DNA from: G039029935 sp039029935
GTDB lineage: Bacteria; Chloroflexota; Anaerolineae; Caldilineales; Caldilineaceae
Reading direction: 5' to 3'
Length of the DNA stretch: 14,932 nt
Assembly: GCA_039029935.1 (NCBI GenBank)
Contig: JBCCFC010000173.1
Coordinates: 1 to 14,932 of the forward strand
The notes under the pieces were generated by a model, which was given only the letters and a program-made list of their open reading frames with translations, made no database searches and was not told the origin of the DNA. This document shows, piece by piece, positions 1 through 8,923 of the stretch (its first letter is position 1; each line of letters opens with the position of its first letter). Position numbers and translations under genes: made by a program.

Positions 1-272
1 AATGTATTTTTGAAGGTTGGGGGTGCTTGGTAGATGGTGAACAGACTAGGGGTTGCCAGCGACACAGGATATTGGTTCATGGCACCCAGCAGATATTTGG
101 CATAGCGTCCGGCGTTATCGCTAGAGCCACGTGCCGCAATCACAATATGTGAGATATTCTGTTGTTGGATTACCTGTGCCAATGCGTACACAGAGGCCAT
201 TTCTTTGTCCAAAAGCGTTTGTAAGATTGCTGGCTGTTGATAAATTTCTTGATACATAAACAAATTTTGCAT
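1..272 (-). CDS. SIS-domain protein, GlmS isomerase-like (5' part only)
   Basis: This is the first 90 codons of a minus-strand gene that leaves the window at position 1. The visible protein begins MQNLFMYQEIYQQPAILQ and contains a stretch reading IVIAARGSSDNAGRYAKYLL followed by PVSLATPSLFTIYQAPP. The ARGSSDNA.RYAKYLL segment is the sugar-phosphate-binding start of SIS domains, as in the isomerase half of glucosamine-6-phosphate synthase and AgaS-like proteins. There is no N-terminal glutaminase domain with a Cys2 nucleophile, so it would be a stand-alone sugar isomerase/deaminase-like enzyme rather than full GlmS. The start at 272 is chosen because an AGAGGT Shine-Dalgarno-like sequence lies about 9 nt upstream. 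An in-frame ATG at 299 would add nine residues but has no such site. It is divergent from the kinase operon. The exact substrate cannot be read from this fragment. Confidence 0.8.
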   Translation of the reverse strand, partial: MQNLFMYQEIYQQPAILQTLLDKEMASVYALAQVIQQQNISHIVIAARGSSDNAGRYAKYLLGAMNQYPVSLATPSLFTIYQAPPTFKNT

Positions 273-278
273 TATAAT
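249..278 (+). promoter_or_regulatory. Sigma-70-type promoter for the kinase operon
   Basis: TTGATA (249-254) and TATAAT (273-278) are separated by 18 nt, matching the consensus -35 and -10 boxes at 5/6 and 6/6. Transcription would start near 285, giving a leader of about 50 nt before the kinase ATG at 335. The promoter lies inside the first codons of the divergent SIS gene, so the two transcription units overlap at their starts. A second TATAAT at 287-292 lacks a good -35 box. Confidence 0.6.
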
Positions 279-334
279 AATACCTCTATAATAAATCATG
301 ATGAAGGTTTTATTGGGATATACAGTAACATACA

Positions 335-2986
335 ATGAGTAAAGACGAAATGAGCGAGTTAGACGGACTGAGGGAACAACTAAATCAGGCACGCCAAGCG
401 CGTAGACTCGCCGAACAGATTGCAGACGAAAAGACAATCAAACTATATCAGTCAAACAAAGAACTGCGCAAATTAACAGAATATTTAGAAGAGCAAGTCA
501 AAGAGCGCACATCACAGCTTGAATTTACAAATCAGTATCTGCGACAGTTATCTAAAGAGCAACGTCGGCTGATTGATGATGCCCTTGCCCCAATTTTTAT
601 TGTAGATCGTCAAGGGTGCGTGACGGAGTGGAATGGTGCGATGGAACGACTGACAGGTGTCGGGCGTCAAACAGTATTAAACCGCAACTTTGTCGATGCC
701 TGTGTGACCGAAGATATAAAAGAGATGGTGGCCGAGTCTTTTGCGCTGGCGTTCCGAAACCAGGCCGTCAGTGATCGTCTCATATCGCTCAGGGCTACCA
801 ACGGGCAACCTGTGCAGATTCTTACAGGGCTAACGGCTCATAGCGATGCCAATGGCGAAGTCGCCAGTGTTATCGGCGTGGGGCAGGATGTCACAAGCCG
901 CATTGAGCTGGAACAGAAGCTGCGCGATGCCAACGAGCAGCTTGAATTGCGTGTGGTGGAACGAACGGCAGAGTTGAAGGCGATTAACAAAAAGCTGGAA
1001 TATGAGTTAAGCAAACGGGCACGGGCTGAACATGCACTACACGAAAATGAAGAGCAATTTCGCGGGATTGTCGAGCTAGCTCCCAATGGTATTCTGACGA
1101 TTAACCCTGATGGACAGATTTTGATGACTAATACGCGCTTTGTGAGTATGATTCAAGGGACAGACTATCAGCACCATCAACAACAAGAACAGCCCACGCT
1201 AGACCCCAAAATGGCCGAAGGTCAACTGATTACACGGTATATTGCGCCTAATGAAGTCAAAAAATGTATGCAATACTTTCAATCCATCATTACTGGCGAG
1301 CAATCTACCATTCGGTTGGATACGTTGCTGCAACGAATTGACAGTGAGCAAGTGCCTGTTGAGGTGGATGCGGGGCATTGTTTGTGGAATGGCAAGCCTT
1401 CTGTACAGATTATTATTCGCGACATCACCGAACGTTATCAGATGGAAGCAGCACTCTATGAGGAGCAACGGTTATTGACAAAGCGGGTGGCCGAGCGCAC
1501 ATCAGACTTGAGTGCGGCCAATGCAGAGTTGGCCCGTGTCTCGCGCATGAAAGATGAATTCTTAGCGAGCATGAGCCATGAACTGCGCACACCGTTGAAT
1601 GCCATTTTGGGGCTTTCCGAGGCATTACAGGAAGAGGTCTATGGAACACTCAATGAAAAACAGTCCAAAACGGTTCACAACATCGAGCAAAGTGGGCGGC
1701 ATTTACTGGCCCTGATTAGCGATATCTTAGATGTCTCTAAGATTGAAGCGGGCAAGTTCGATCTACTCAAACAGCCCACGGCCATTGATTCGGTCTGTCA
1801 ATCGAGTCTGAATTTGATCAAGCAGGATGCGCTTAAGAAGGATATCAAGCTATCTTACGAAGCATCGCCTGATATGACATGGATTTATGCGGATGAGCGT
1901 CGGCTAAAACAAATTTTAGTGAATTTGCTCAGTAATGCAGTAAAATTCACGCATGATGGTGGTGCGATTGGCATCGAGGTTGTGGATGATAAAGCACAGG
2001 ATATTGTACACTTCACGGTTTGGGATACAGGCATTGGTATCTCGGTTGAAGATAGTGGCCGTCTCTTTCAGCCCTTTGTGCAGTTAGACAGCCGTCTAAC
2101 GCGGTATCATCCAGGGACGGGGCTTGGGCTTGCATTGGTCTATAAAATGACAGAGTTGCACGGTGGGAGTGTTTCTTTGGAGAGCGAAGTGGGTGAGGGT
2201 AGTCGCTTTACGATCTCTTTGCCCAAGGGGCGGGACCACCGTGAAGAAATGCAAAGCCAGCGTGAGGCGACGCAGGCACAGGGTGATACGCATCGGATAT
2301 TTGCGCCCACTTCACCCGCTAATATCAATCGCTCACATAGCCATCGGTCGGAGCCAAGCGCAACACAGTTCCATCCGCGACCAAGCATTCAACGTACTGA
2401 GCCGATGCATAACTTTAACCATCATACAGAGGATGGTCAAGCACGTTTCTCTCGACAGCGTTTAAAAGCGACACAGACAAGCGCAAACCCACCAACGACA
2501 CGACAGCCAGTTTCCGATTCAGCGACATTCAATCAGACAGAAGGTGGACTGCCAGAGGGGATACTTTCACAGCCAACACTGTCGCAGCCAACACTGTCGC
2601 AGCCAACACACCTCAGCCCATTGATTTTACTGGCGGAGGATAATGAGGCCAATATTACAACCTTGTCTACGTATTTGGGGGCCAAGGGGTATCGTTTAGC
2701 GATTGCGCGCAATGGAGCGGAGGCCGTGGAACAGGCGATGGAGATGATGCCCGACATTATTTTAATGGATATTCAGATGCCAGAGATGGATGGACTCGAA
2801 GCGACAAAACTCATTCGCGAGGAGGAATCTATGCAAGAAGTCCCGATTATTGCGCTGACGGCCTTGGCAATGCCCGGTGATCGTGAGCGGTGTATCCAAG
2901 CAGGGACGAATGAGTATTTGAGCAAACCAGTGAGTCTGCGAAAATTACAAGAGACGATTGAACAACAGCTATCGGATAAAACTTGA
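335..2986 (+). CDS. Cytosolic PAS-PAS hybrid histidine kinase with C-terminal receiver
   Basis: An 883-residue sensor kinase that should autophosphorylate on His and pass the phosphate to its own receiver. Order of parts: coiled coil 8-75; PAS 75-190; coiled coil 190-240; PAS 238-370; coiled coil 370-405; HisKA with phospho-acceptor His415 in SHELRTPLNA; HATPase with N-box Asn530/Asn534, G1 box DTGIGI from Asp564 and G2 box GTGLGLAL; a polar, probably disordered linker about 640-755; receiver 760-880 with acidic pair Glu768/Asp769, phospho-acceptor Asp812 in LMDIQMP, and Lys864. No membrane segment or signal peptide is present, so the signal is probably cytoplasmic, through the PAS domains. 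The receiver has no attached output domain, and no response regulator or Hpt protein is encoded nearby. The start at 335 has only a weak upstream GGGA. An ATG five codons in is no better supported. First gene of the operon. Confidence 0.93.
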   Translation: MSKDEMSELDGLREQLNQARQARRLAEQIADEKTIKLYQSNKELRKLTEYLEEQVKERTSQLEFTNQYLRQLSKEQRRLIDDALAPIFIVDRQGCVTEWNGAMERLTGVGRQTVLNRNFVDACVTEDIKEMVAESFALAFRNQAVSDRLISLRATNGQPVQILTGLTAHSDANGEVASVIGVGQDVTSRIELEQKLRDANEQLELRVVERTAELKAINKKLEYELSKRARAEHALHENEEQFRGIVELAPNGILTINPDGQILMTNTRFVSMIQGTDYQHHQQQEQPTLDPKMAEGQLITRYIAPNEVKKCMQYFQSIITGEQSTIRLDTLLQRIDSEQVPVEVDAGHCLWNGKPSVQIIIRDITERYQMEAALYEEQRLLTKRVAERTSDLSAANAELARVSRMKDEFLASMSHELRTPLNAILGLSEALQEEVYGTLNEKQSKTVHNIEQSGRHLLALISDILDVSKIEAGKFDLLKQPTAIDSVCQSSLNLIKQDALKKDIKLSYEASPDMTWIYADERRLKQILVNLLSNAVKFTHDGGAIGIEVVDDKAQDIVHFTVWDTGIGISVEDSGRLFQPFVQLDSRLTRYHPGTGLGLALVYKMTELHGGSVSLESEVGEGSRFTISLPKGRDHREEMQSQREATQAQGDTHRIFAPTSPANINRSHSHRSEPSATQFHPRPSIQRTEPMHNFNHHTEDGQARFSRQRLKATQTSANPPTTRQPVSDSATFNQTEGGLPEGILSQPTLSQPTLSQPTHLSPLILLAEDNEANITTLSTYLGAKGYRLAIARNGAEAVEQAMEMMPDIILMDIQMPEMDGLEATKLIREEESMQEVPIIALTALAMPGDRERCIQAGTNEYLSKPVSLRKLQETIEQQLSDKT
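2564..2608 (+). repeat. 15-bp tandem repeat, 3 copies, in kinase linker
   Basis: Three head-to-tail copies of CTGTCGCAGCCAACA, the first with two changes, encode LSQPT three times in the linker between the ATPase and receiver domains. The reading frame is kept because the unit is 15 bp. Confidence 0.85.
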
Positions 2987-4803
2987 TGAACCAATCTTTC
3001 AGAACCACACCTAAACCATCATCTCAGGCCGCGATGCATATGGCAACACATGTAACGACCGATGTCACCTGTGATCAGTGCCATCGTCCGGCGCAGATTA
3101 CCCCTGATCATGAACAATGTACCGCGTGTGGTACAAACCTAGCTCATTACATTGAGACCGATAGTGCAGCGCGCTATTTCTATCAACGTGCAGCGGCCTT
3201 GGCAGGAAATAGACAGTTTGCGCGTGGACGCACCGAAGCCGAACGTGGATTGGCCTATGCCGAGACAACGGATTTGCGTTTGCTTGCGGCAATTCTGGCA
3301 CAGCTAGAGGGCGACTATGAGCGTATGCGTCATCATGTGGCTGCGATTCCACTTGACGACAGTCTGCGTGAAGAGGCAGAGTGGATGCTGCGTGTTCATC
3401 AAGTGCAACAACAGCCAGCCCGTCAACAGCGGTCACAGACAACTTTTGGTCACTCGACACAAGCACAGTCATCAAAATCGAAAAATTTTGCTTTGGCAAA
3501 AACTGGTACGGGTGTCACAGGTTCGGGTGTCACAGGTTCGGGTGTCACAGGTTCGGGTGTCACAGAGGCAGTGTTAGCCGAAAGTGCGACCTTTACCAGT
3601 CTGCCCACCGAGCTTACCGAAATTTTGGTTGAATCGACCAATCAGCGTTCAGCACCCCAGCGGCAACGTTGGTGGGGGTTGGTTGCCTGGGTGCTGTTTA
3701 TCGGTATACTCCTGAGTAGCCCACTCTATTGGCAACCGGGGTTAAAGCTGCTTGAGACCACCTTCCCACAAACCATCCAAACCTTAACCAACATGATTGA
3801 GCAGCCAGGCATTTTTCTGTCAGAGGAGCCACCTCAGCCGACGTTAGATAGTGGCAGTATGCTGATTGAGGAGCCGTCTGACAGCAACAGTGTAGATGAA
3901 ACAACTCAATCCAATCTATTGCAAGCCACAGATGCAAACACGGTTGCAGGTAACAATCAATCATCCACTGATAGCGCTAATATTGTGTTTGTGGAGTCCA
4001 TCCAAACTGGACAAATACAAAGCGAAGATCGTGCGGTAGTGGGCACCTTAGAATCGACCAATCCTGCCACAGCGATTGAACAGATCACCGAAACAATCGC
4101 TTCCGAATCCAATACACTGATCTTGGTCCCAACGCCACGTCCGACCAATACACCCATACCTGTCGATGCCGTTGATAACACACTGGTGCAAGAAAACAGA
4201 ACGAGTAATCCTGGAGTAGCGAATAGCAGTGAAGAAATTGTGGATGCACAAGCCAATGAAGAGGTCGTTGTCTACGCCCCCCCTGCAAATTCAACAGCAG
4301 GCGAAGAATCCTTGGCGGAAACGGACGATAACTCATCCGCTATACAGACAAGAGCCGATGAAAATAGAGCTTTAGCCGATACCAACCTCAGCCGCACAGT
4401 TTTTGCCACATCACCAAAAACCTTTCATCTACCCACCTATCTACGCGAGAATGGAGAGGCTCACTTGGCAAAACTACCAATTGAGGCACGGGTGGAAAAC
4501 AATCGCTTGGTGATTGAGGGCTTTGCCCCCACCTTTGAACAGCGTACGCGTATCCTCGATGCGTTAGAGGGGGTTAAAGTGATTGAGTCCTTGGGGGTTG
4601 ATGAGATCGTTGCTGCCAACTTGGTCTTGCGCTTGCCCAAGACGTATGTCGTGCAGCCTGGAGACTCGTTGTGGGGTATCACCTATCGACTGTATGGGGA
4701 CATGGCTTATCGAGAAACACTCTATCGCGCCAATCAGGTGCAGATGCCTTCGCCGGGATCGCTGCAAGTGGGGATGACGTTGAGTGTGCCGCCCTTGGAG
4801 TAA
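2986..4803 (+). CDS. Zinc-ribbon / single-TM / BON-like / LysM membrane protein
   Basis: About 605 residues, not matching a named gene I know. Visible parts in order: zinc ribbon with Cys29-x2-Cys32 and Cys45-x2-Cys48; a helical TPR-like stretch about 58-145 (YFYQRAAALAGNRQFARGRTEAERGL); a Gly-Ser-Gly-Val-Thr repeat near 174-193; one membrane span 229-249 (WWGLVAWVLFIGILLSSPLYW region); a long acidic Ser/Thr-rich linker containing PTPRPTNTPIP; a BON-like segment about 488-548; and a LysM domain 553-603 (YVVQPGDSLWGITYRLYG). LysM binds peptidoglycan or chitin-like glycans. BON-LysM pairs also occur in LysM/BON envelope proteins. The likely topology is N-terminus inside, LysM outside. The ATG at 2986 shares its A with the kinase stop (TGATG), which implies translational coupling. 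A TTG at 2983 is a possible alternative start. Role inferred: anchor or sensor linking the cell wall to the kinase. Confidence 0.85.
   Translation: MNQSFRTTPKPSSQAAMHMATHVTTDVTCDQCHRPAQITPDHEQCTACGTNLAHYIETDSAARYFYQRAAALAGNRQFARGRTEAERGLAYAETTDLRLLAAILAQLEGDYERMRHHVAAIPLDDSLREEAEWMLRVHQVQQQPARQQRSQTTFGHSTQAQSSKSKNFALAKTGTGVTGSGVTGSGVTGSGVTEAVLAESATFTSLPTELTEILVESTNQRSAPQRQRWWGLVAWVLFIGILLSSPLYWQPGLKLLETTFPQTIQTLTNMIEQPGIFLSEEPPQPTLDSGSMLIEEPSDSNSVDETTQSNLLQATDANTVAGNNQSSTDSANIVFVESIQTGQIQSEDRAVVGTLESTNPATAIEQITETIASESNTLILVPTPRPTNTPIPVDAVDNTLVQENRTSNPGVANSSEEIVDAQANEEVVVYAPPANSTAGEESLAETDDNSSAIQTRADENRALADTNLSRTVFATSPKTFHLPTYLRENGEAHLAKLPIEARVENNRLVIEGFAPTFEQRTRILDALEGVKVIESLGVDEIVAANLVLRLPKTYVVQPGDSLWGITYRLYGDMAYRETLYRANQVQMPSPGSLQVGMTLSVPPLE
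3505..3564 (+). repeat. 15-bp tandem repeat, 4 copies, in LysM protein gene
   Basis: Four adjacent copies of GGTTCGGGTGTCACA, the first with one change (GGTACG), encode Gly-(Thr/Ser)-Gly-Val-Thr four times. The three last copies are identical, which suggests recent expansion by slippage. It lies in the cytoplasmic region before the membrane span. Confidence 0.92.
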
Positions 4804-4852
4804 TGGAGTTGAGCAACGACATTACGGAGCAAAGATTCTGAATAGGCGATTT

Positions 4853-7800
4853 ATGACAAACAAACATCACTTTCTTTCCATAGCATTAACAACCACGCTC
4901 TCTATTCTGCTTCTCATCGCTTGTATCCAACCCATTACACCACCAACCTCACAGCTAACATCTCCGCCAAGCCCGACCGAAACCCTCATATCGACACCTG
5001 CACCAACCATCACCCCTAGTGTTAGTGGTGAACCGCTCTATCTGAGCATCATCTGGCATCAACACCAGCCCCTCTACTATAAAGACCCCAGCACCAACAT
5101 CTATGAAAAGCCTTGGGTACGTGTTCATGCCGCCAAGGATTATGTGGACATGGCGGCGATTCTGGATGCATATCCCGATATTCAGGCGACCTTTAATCTC
5201 ACGCCGTCCCTCCTGCGTCAGCTATTGGATTTAGAGTCGGGTGCGCTGGACCTATACCAAACCTACACCGAGATTCCGGCAGATGCGTTGACCGATGAGC
5301 AAAAACAGTTTATCATCAACCGCTTCTTTGACATCAACCCCAAGATTATTGCGCGTTTTCCACGCTATCAACAAATTGCTGATAGCCGAGCCAACAGTGC
5401 AGAGTGGGATACCCAGACATGGCTGGACCTGCAAGTGTTGTTCGACTTGGGATGGACGGACCCCGATTTTCTGACGCAAGAGCCACTGGCAAGTTTGGTT
5501 CGTCAAGGGCAAAACTACAATGAGGCCGATAAAGCTGTTGTTCTTGCTGAACATGCCCGTCTTGTCAAAGAGGTGATTCCGCTTCATCGTCGTCTACAGG
5601 ATGAGGGACGTATTGAAATTACCATGACGCCCTTCTTTCACCCCATCCTGCCGTTGTTAATTGATTCCAACTTGGCGCAGGTGGCTGTGGATGATATTGA
5701 TCTGCCGCCCCGCTACACCTATGGCATTGATGCCGTTGAGCAGCTTAATAAGGGAGTGGCGTTCTATCAAGAGACTTTTGGGCGTGATCCGGTGGGTATG
5801 TGGCCTGCCGAGGGTGCGGTTTCACAAGAAATTGTGGGCATGGTCGCCAAGGCAGGTGTTCAGTGGATGGCGTCCGATGAAGAGGTGTTGGCGCGCAGCT
5901 TGGATCGCACGGGGTTCGGACGTAGTGCGCAGGAAGTTGTGCAAGATGCCTCTGTTCTCTATCGTCCCTATATTTCAACTAGCAGTCGTGGTGACAAGGT
6001 ATACACCATTTTCCGTGACAAAACCATCAGCGACAAGGTAGGTTTTACCTATAGCGGTGATGATGGACTGTCTGCGGCGCAGGATTTTGTGGAGCGCATC
6101 CTAGCCATCCGTGAATCACTGGTCAATGCACAGGGAACACTGGATGAACCTTATCTCGTAAGCGTGATTCTCGACGGTGAAAATGCATGGGAGCATTATC
6201 CCAACGACGGCAAGAAATTTCTCCACAACATGTATCGACTGTTGCAAGAAGAGCAACGGAAGGGTACGATTCGCACCATTACACCCAGCAAGTTTATCCA
6301 GAACAACCCTGAACAGCCTGAACTAGAGCGACTGTGGGCAGGAAGCTGGGTCAGCCCCGATTATCTGACATGGATTGGGGAGGACGAGGAGAATCGCGCA
6401 TGGGGCTATCTACAGCAGGTACGTGCGTTTGTGGCGCAGGAACAGCGCAAACTCGATGATGAGACACGTGAGGCGGTATTGGACGCCATCTACACGGCGG
6501 AAGGCAGTGATTGGTTCTGGTGGTATGGATCAGACCAGAACAGTGGGGACGATGCCAGCTTTGATTTACAGTTTCGACGGACGTTACAGCGCGTCTATCA
6601 ACTGATGGACAAACCGATTCCGACATTTCTCAAAGTCCCCGTGATTCCAGCGCACCCCATGGCGCCAAGTGCGGGTGTGACGGATTTAATTGTCCCCACG
6701 CTTGATGGCATGGCAGCCGAGGGTGAGTGGGATGCCGCCGGCTACTATTTGGTTGAGGGGGGTGTGCAGGCGAATGCAGAACAGGTGGTAGACCGTCTCT
6801 GGTATGGCTTTGATACCCAGCATATCTATGTGCGTTTGGATGGGCGACGTGCTTGGCGCGATATCGCCGACAAAACGACGATTGGTTTCTATCTTACCCG
6901 CCCCGGTGCAACAACCGAGCAGCCCTTTAGCCGCGTCTCGCTTCAAGGGGATGCAGATGATACGTTGCTGGGCTTTGGTGCAAATGTGTTGGTTGAAGTC
7001 ACGGTCACAGGAGAGTCAATTCAGACGGTCTACTATACGCCCGACAACAAAGGCGTTTATCACACAACCGATAGCACGATTGACGCAGGTCTATCTGGCA
7101 ACGTGCTGGAATTGGCGATTCCCTACAGTTCATTTGGCAAGCCGGATGCGGGTGATAGTCTGAAATTGCGCGCAGTAGTCAGTGAGGGTACAGTGAGTGA
7201 AGGTGAAGTTCGTGATATTCAGCTTGCCCCGCTGGATGGCCCCGCGCAGTTGCTTGTGCCAGACTTAGGATTGACGACTGAGATACTCACCATCAGTGAC
7301 CCCGCAAACGATGATTATGGCCCTGGCAGCTATACCTATCCACAAGATGGTGTCTTCAACAGCCGTGCGTATGATTTGCTAGAATTTACGGTGGCGGAGG
7401 ATGACAATAATCTTATTTTCCGGTTTACCTTTGCGGGTAAGCTCAACAACAGTTGGGGCGCCCCCAATGGCATGGGCATTCACACGCTCGATGTGTACAT
7501 TGACGCTCTTCACAACAGCGGCGACCGCAAACTATTACCCGGACGCAATGCCGCTCTACCCCAAGGCGAAGGATGGGACCTTGCGTTGTGGGCAGAAGGC
7601 TGGACACCTGGTCTGTTTGGGCCAACCACAAACGCAGACCCGACACCGCAAAAGCTCGGTGGGGCAGAGTCTTTTGATGTGATCAGCGATGCAGGCAATC
7701 ACAAGATTACGCTACGTATTGCCAAGACGACAATTGCTGATGCGTTGGGTGTAGCGGTTGGCAACTTAGCACCGGATACATGGGGTTATCTAGGCATTGT

Positions 7801-8068
7801 CGCCAGCCAAGAAGGGTTTCCATCCGGTGGTGTCTGGCGTATTCGTGATGTAGAACAGACCGCAAAACAGTGGCGTATTGGGGGTGGACCTCAAGCCACA
7901 GGGAACATTGTCACCAACCATACACGTATCCTAGACATTGCCTATGCTGCCGACTTTACGGTGACACAGGAAGAGGCATTGGGCACATATCCACCGTTAA
8001 CAATTGGGAATATGGACATGCTCTCGGCGGATGATTTTGCACAGGTCCCGATGGTGTATGTTAGATAA
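4853..8068 (+). CDS. GH57 family glycosidase lipoprotein (amylopullulanase-like)
   Basis: A 1071-residue secreted, lipid-anchored glycoside hydrolase, probably acting on alpha-glucans. The chosen ATG gives a classic lipoprotein signal ending LLLIAC, with acylated Cys24. A longer frame from about 4784 would overlap the previous gene and bury this signal. A Pro/Thr linker follows. The GH57 domain spans about 61-600: HQHQP (69-73), MWPAEGAVSQE with predicted nucleophile Glu320, and LDGENAWEHYPNDG with predicted acid/base Asp441, matching GH57 conserved regions 1, 3 and 4. Residues about 611-800 (LDGMAAEGEWDAAGYY...) look like a beta-sandwich carbohydrate-binding module. Residues about 812-1045 resemble the C-terminal module of glucodextranase/amylopullulanase (SDPANDDYGPGSYTYP). 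It begins 49 nt after the LysM gene; GGCG lies just before the start. GH57 includes amylases, pullulanases, branching enzymes and galactosidases, so the exact specificity is open. Confidence 0.92.
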   Translation: MTNKHHFLSIALTTTLSILLLIACIQPITPPTSQLTSPPSPTETLISTPAPTITPSVSGEPLYLSIIWHQHQPLYYKDPSTNIYEKPWVRVHAAKDYVDMAAILDAYPDIQATFNLTPSLLRQLLDLESGALDLYQTYTEIPADALTDEQKQFIINRFFDINPKIIARFPRYQQIADSRANSAEWDTQTWLDLQVLFDLGWTDPDFLTQEPLASLVRQGQNYNEADKAVVLAEHARLVKEVIPLHRRLQDEGRIEITMTPFFHPILPLLIDSNLAQVAVDDIDLPPRYTYGIDAVEQLNKGVAFYQETFGRDPVGMWPAEGAVSQEIVGMVAKAGVQWMASDEEVLARSLDRTGFGRSAQEVVQDASVLYRPYISTSSRGDKVYTIFRDKTISDKVGFTYSGDDGLSAAQDFVERILAIRESLVNAQGTLDEPYLVSVILDGENAWEHYPNDGKKFLHNMYRLLQEEQRKGTIRTITPSKFIQNNPEQPELERLWAGSWVSPDYLTWIGEDEENRAWGYLQQVRAFVAQEQRKLDDETREAVLDAIYTAEGSDWFWWYGSDQNSGDDASFDLQFRRTLQRVYQLMDKPIPTFLKVPVIPAHPMAPSAGVTDLIVPTLDGMAAEGEWDAAGYYLVEGGVQANAEQVVDRLWYGFDTQHIYVRLDGRRAWRDIADKTTIGFYLTRPGATTEQPFSRVSLQGDADDTLLGFGANVLVEVTVTGESIQTVYYTPDNKGVYHTTDSTIDAGLSGNVLELAIPYSSFGKPDAGDSLKLRAVVSEGTVSEGEVRDIQLAPLDGPAQLLVPDLGLTTEILTISDPANDDYGPGSYTYPQDGVFNSRAYDLLEFTVAEDDNNLIFRFTFAGKLNNSWGAPNGMGIHTLDVYIDALHNSGDRKLLPGRNAALPQGEGWDLALWAEGWTPGLFGPTTNADPTPQKLGGAESFDVISDAGNHKITLRIAKTTIADALGVAVGNLAPDTWGYLGIVASQEGFPSGGVWRIRDVEQTAKQWRIGGGPQATGNIVTNHTRILDIAYAADFTVTQEEALGTYPPLTIGNMDMLSADDFAQVPMVYVR

Positions 8069-8092
8069 AACGGTCAGTTTTGATACCTAATC

Positions 8093-8097
8093 AGGAG
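8093..8097 (+). promoter_or_regulatory. Ribosome binding site of the 272-residue gene
   Basis: AGGAG lies 7 nt before the ATG at 8105. It fixes the start of an otherwise unrecognised gene and is much stronger than the sites of the three genes upstream. Confidence 0.75.
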
Positions 8098-8104
8098 TCC
8101 ATCA

Positions 8105-8923
8105 ATGTCTCAAACCAACCAGCTACACTGGTCATTCAACCACGACAATGATCGTCAAACTCAACTATTTGCTCCCCAAGTGTTGACCGCCCTGCGCAAT
8201 CTGCCACCACCTACGCACGATGCCAACGCCCACCAACGCCAAGCCACCTATCACATCTGGCCCAACTTTTGGCGGGGCTACAAGCAGTCACGGGATGATA
8301 CAGTGGGTGATACAGTGGGTGATACAGATATACGTATCGGCCACCTGACCATACAAACATCACAAGATGGACAGGGACAGTGGCACTATGCCATCCATTC
8401 AACCAACACCACCAGCGGTGAGGATCAGCATCTAACCTTCACCTGTACGGATGAGGCGATTCGTCCGTTGGTGGGCAATTGGCAGATTCGGACACAAAAT
8501 CATGCGGGGCATGGCTATCGGCAGTTTGATAGCCAAGGTCAACTGGCAACGCAGGGAGATGACACACAGGTTATGTTGAGTGTCAATGGGGCGGTGTTGC
8601 CGATGGGCAAGGTGGATAGAACTGTGCCGTTGACCTGCAATTGGACATTGTTTGATAGCATCCCGCTGTTGAGCAACCACCTAAAAACAGGTGATAAAGT
8701 TTTGCTGACGATATTGGAGGATTTGGAAAAACTTCGTCCGCACTCGCAGCTTGGCTATTTGGAAGAGTGGGTTGTACGTTTTGATGACGATATAGACCCA
8801 CTCCACCTGAGTGGCTACACAGTGCATGGTCAAGGGCTGCTGCCTTCCTATTGGTGGCTCGACCAGCATAACCGTATCGTGATCGTTGGCACGGTCTTTC
8901 AAACGTGGGTCTTAGGAGGCTAA
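8105..8923 (+). CDS. Unrecognised protein translationally linked to the sulfatase
   Basis: 272 residues; I do not recognise the family. There is no signal peptide, membrane span or lipobox, so it is probably cytosolic. The sequence is rich in Trp, His, Asp and Gln. It looks mostly beta-stranded from residue 75 on, with alternating polar/hydrophobic runs such as HLTIQTSQDGQGQWHYAIHS. The C-terminus ends LPSYWWLDQHNRIVIVGTVF, which resembles the closing strands of a beta-barrel or sandwich. The N-terminal part (about 1-65) includes TYHIWPNFWRGYKQ. A 12-bp repeat adds DTVGDTVGDT near residue 65. Its stop is 1 nt before the sulfatase start and its own 3' end carries that gene's AGGAGG, so the two are probably co-translated. 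Context suggests a substrate-handling partner of the sulfatase or a separate small enzyme. No catalytic motif is evident. Confidence 0.8.
   Translation: MSQTNQLHWSFNHDNDRQTQLFAPQVLTALRNLPPPTHDANAHQRQATYHIWPNFWRGYKQSRDDTVGDTVGDTDIRIGHLTIQTSQDGQGQWHYAIHSTNTTSGEDQHLTFTCTDEAIRPLVGNWQIRTQNHAGHGYRQFDSQGQLATQGDDTQVMLSVNGAVLPMGKVDRTVPLTCNWTLFDSIPLLSNHLKTGDKVLLTILEDLEKLRPHSQLGYLEEWVVRFDDDIDPLHLSGYTVHGQGLLPSYWWLDQHNRIVIVGTVFQTWVLGG
8297..8327 (+). repeat. 12-bp tandem repeat, 2.6 copies
   Basis: Two exact copies of GATACAGTGGGT (8297-8308, 8309-8320) plus GATACAG encode Asp-Thr-Val-Gly repeats in the unrecognised gene. The unit is a multiple of three, so the frame is kept. Confidence 0.9.

Noticed and set aside
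298..342. A 14-codon open frame (MMKVLLGYTVTYNE) in the kinase leader that overlaps the kinase start
   Set aside because: It has no Shine-Dalgarno sequence upstream, no leader-peptide character such as codon runs, and is too short to support from one genome.
3098..3499. A 133-codon minus-strand open frame inside the LysM protein gene
   Set aside because: It is antisense to the zinc-ribbon and helical region, has no ribosome binding site and no recognisable motif.
3505..3564. A CRISPR-like array
   Set aside because: The 15-bp units are directly adjacent without spacers and lie in frame in a coding sequence.
7171..7213. A possible 15-bp repeat (SEGTV/SEGEV) in the GH57 gene
   Set aside because: The two units differ at several bases, so it is too weak to add to the tandem-repeat series.
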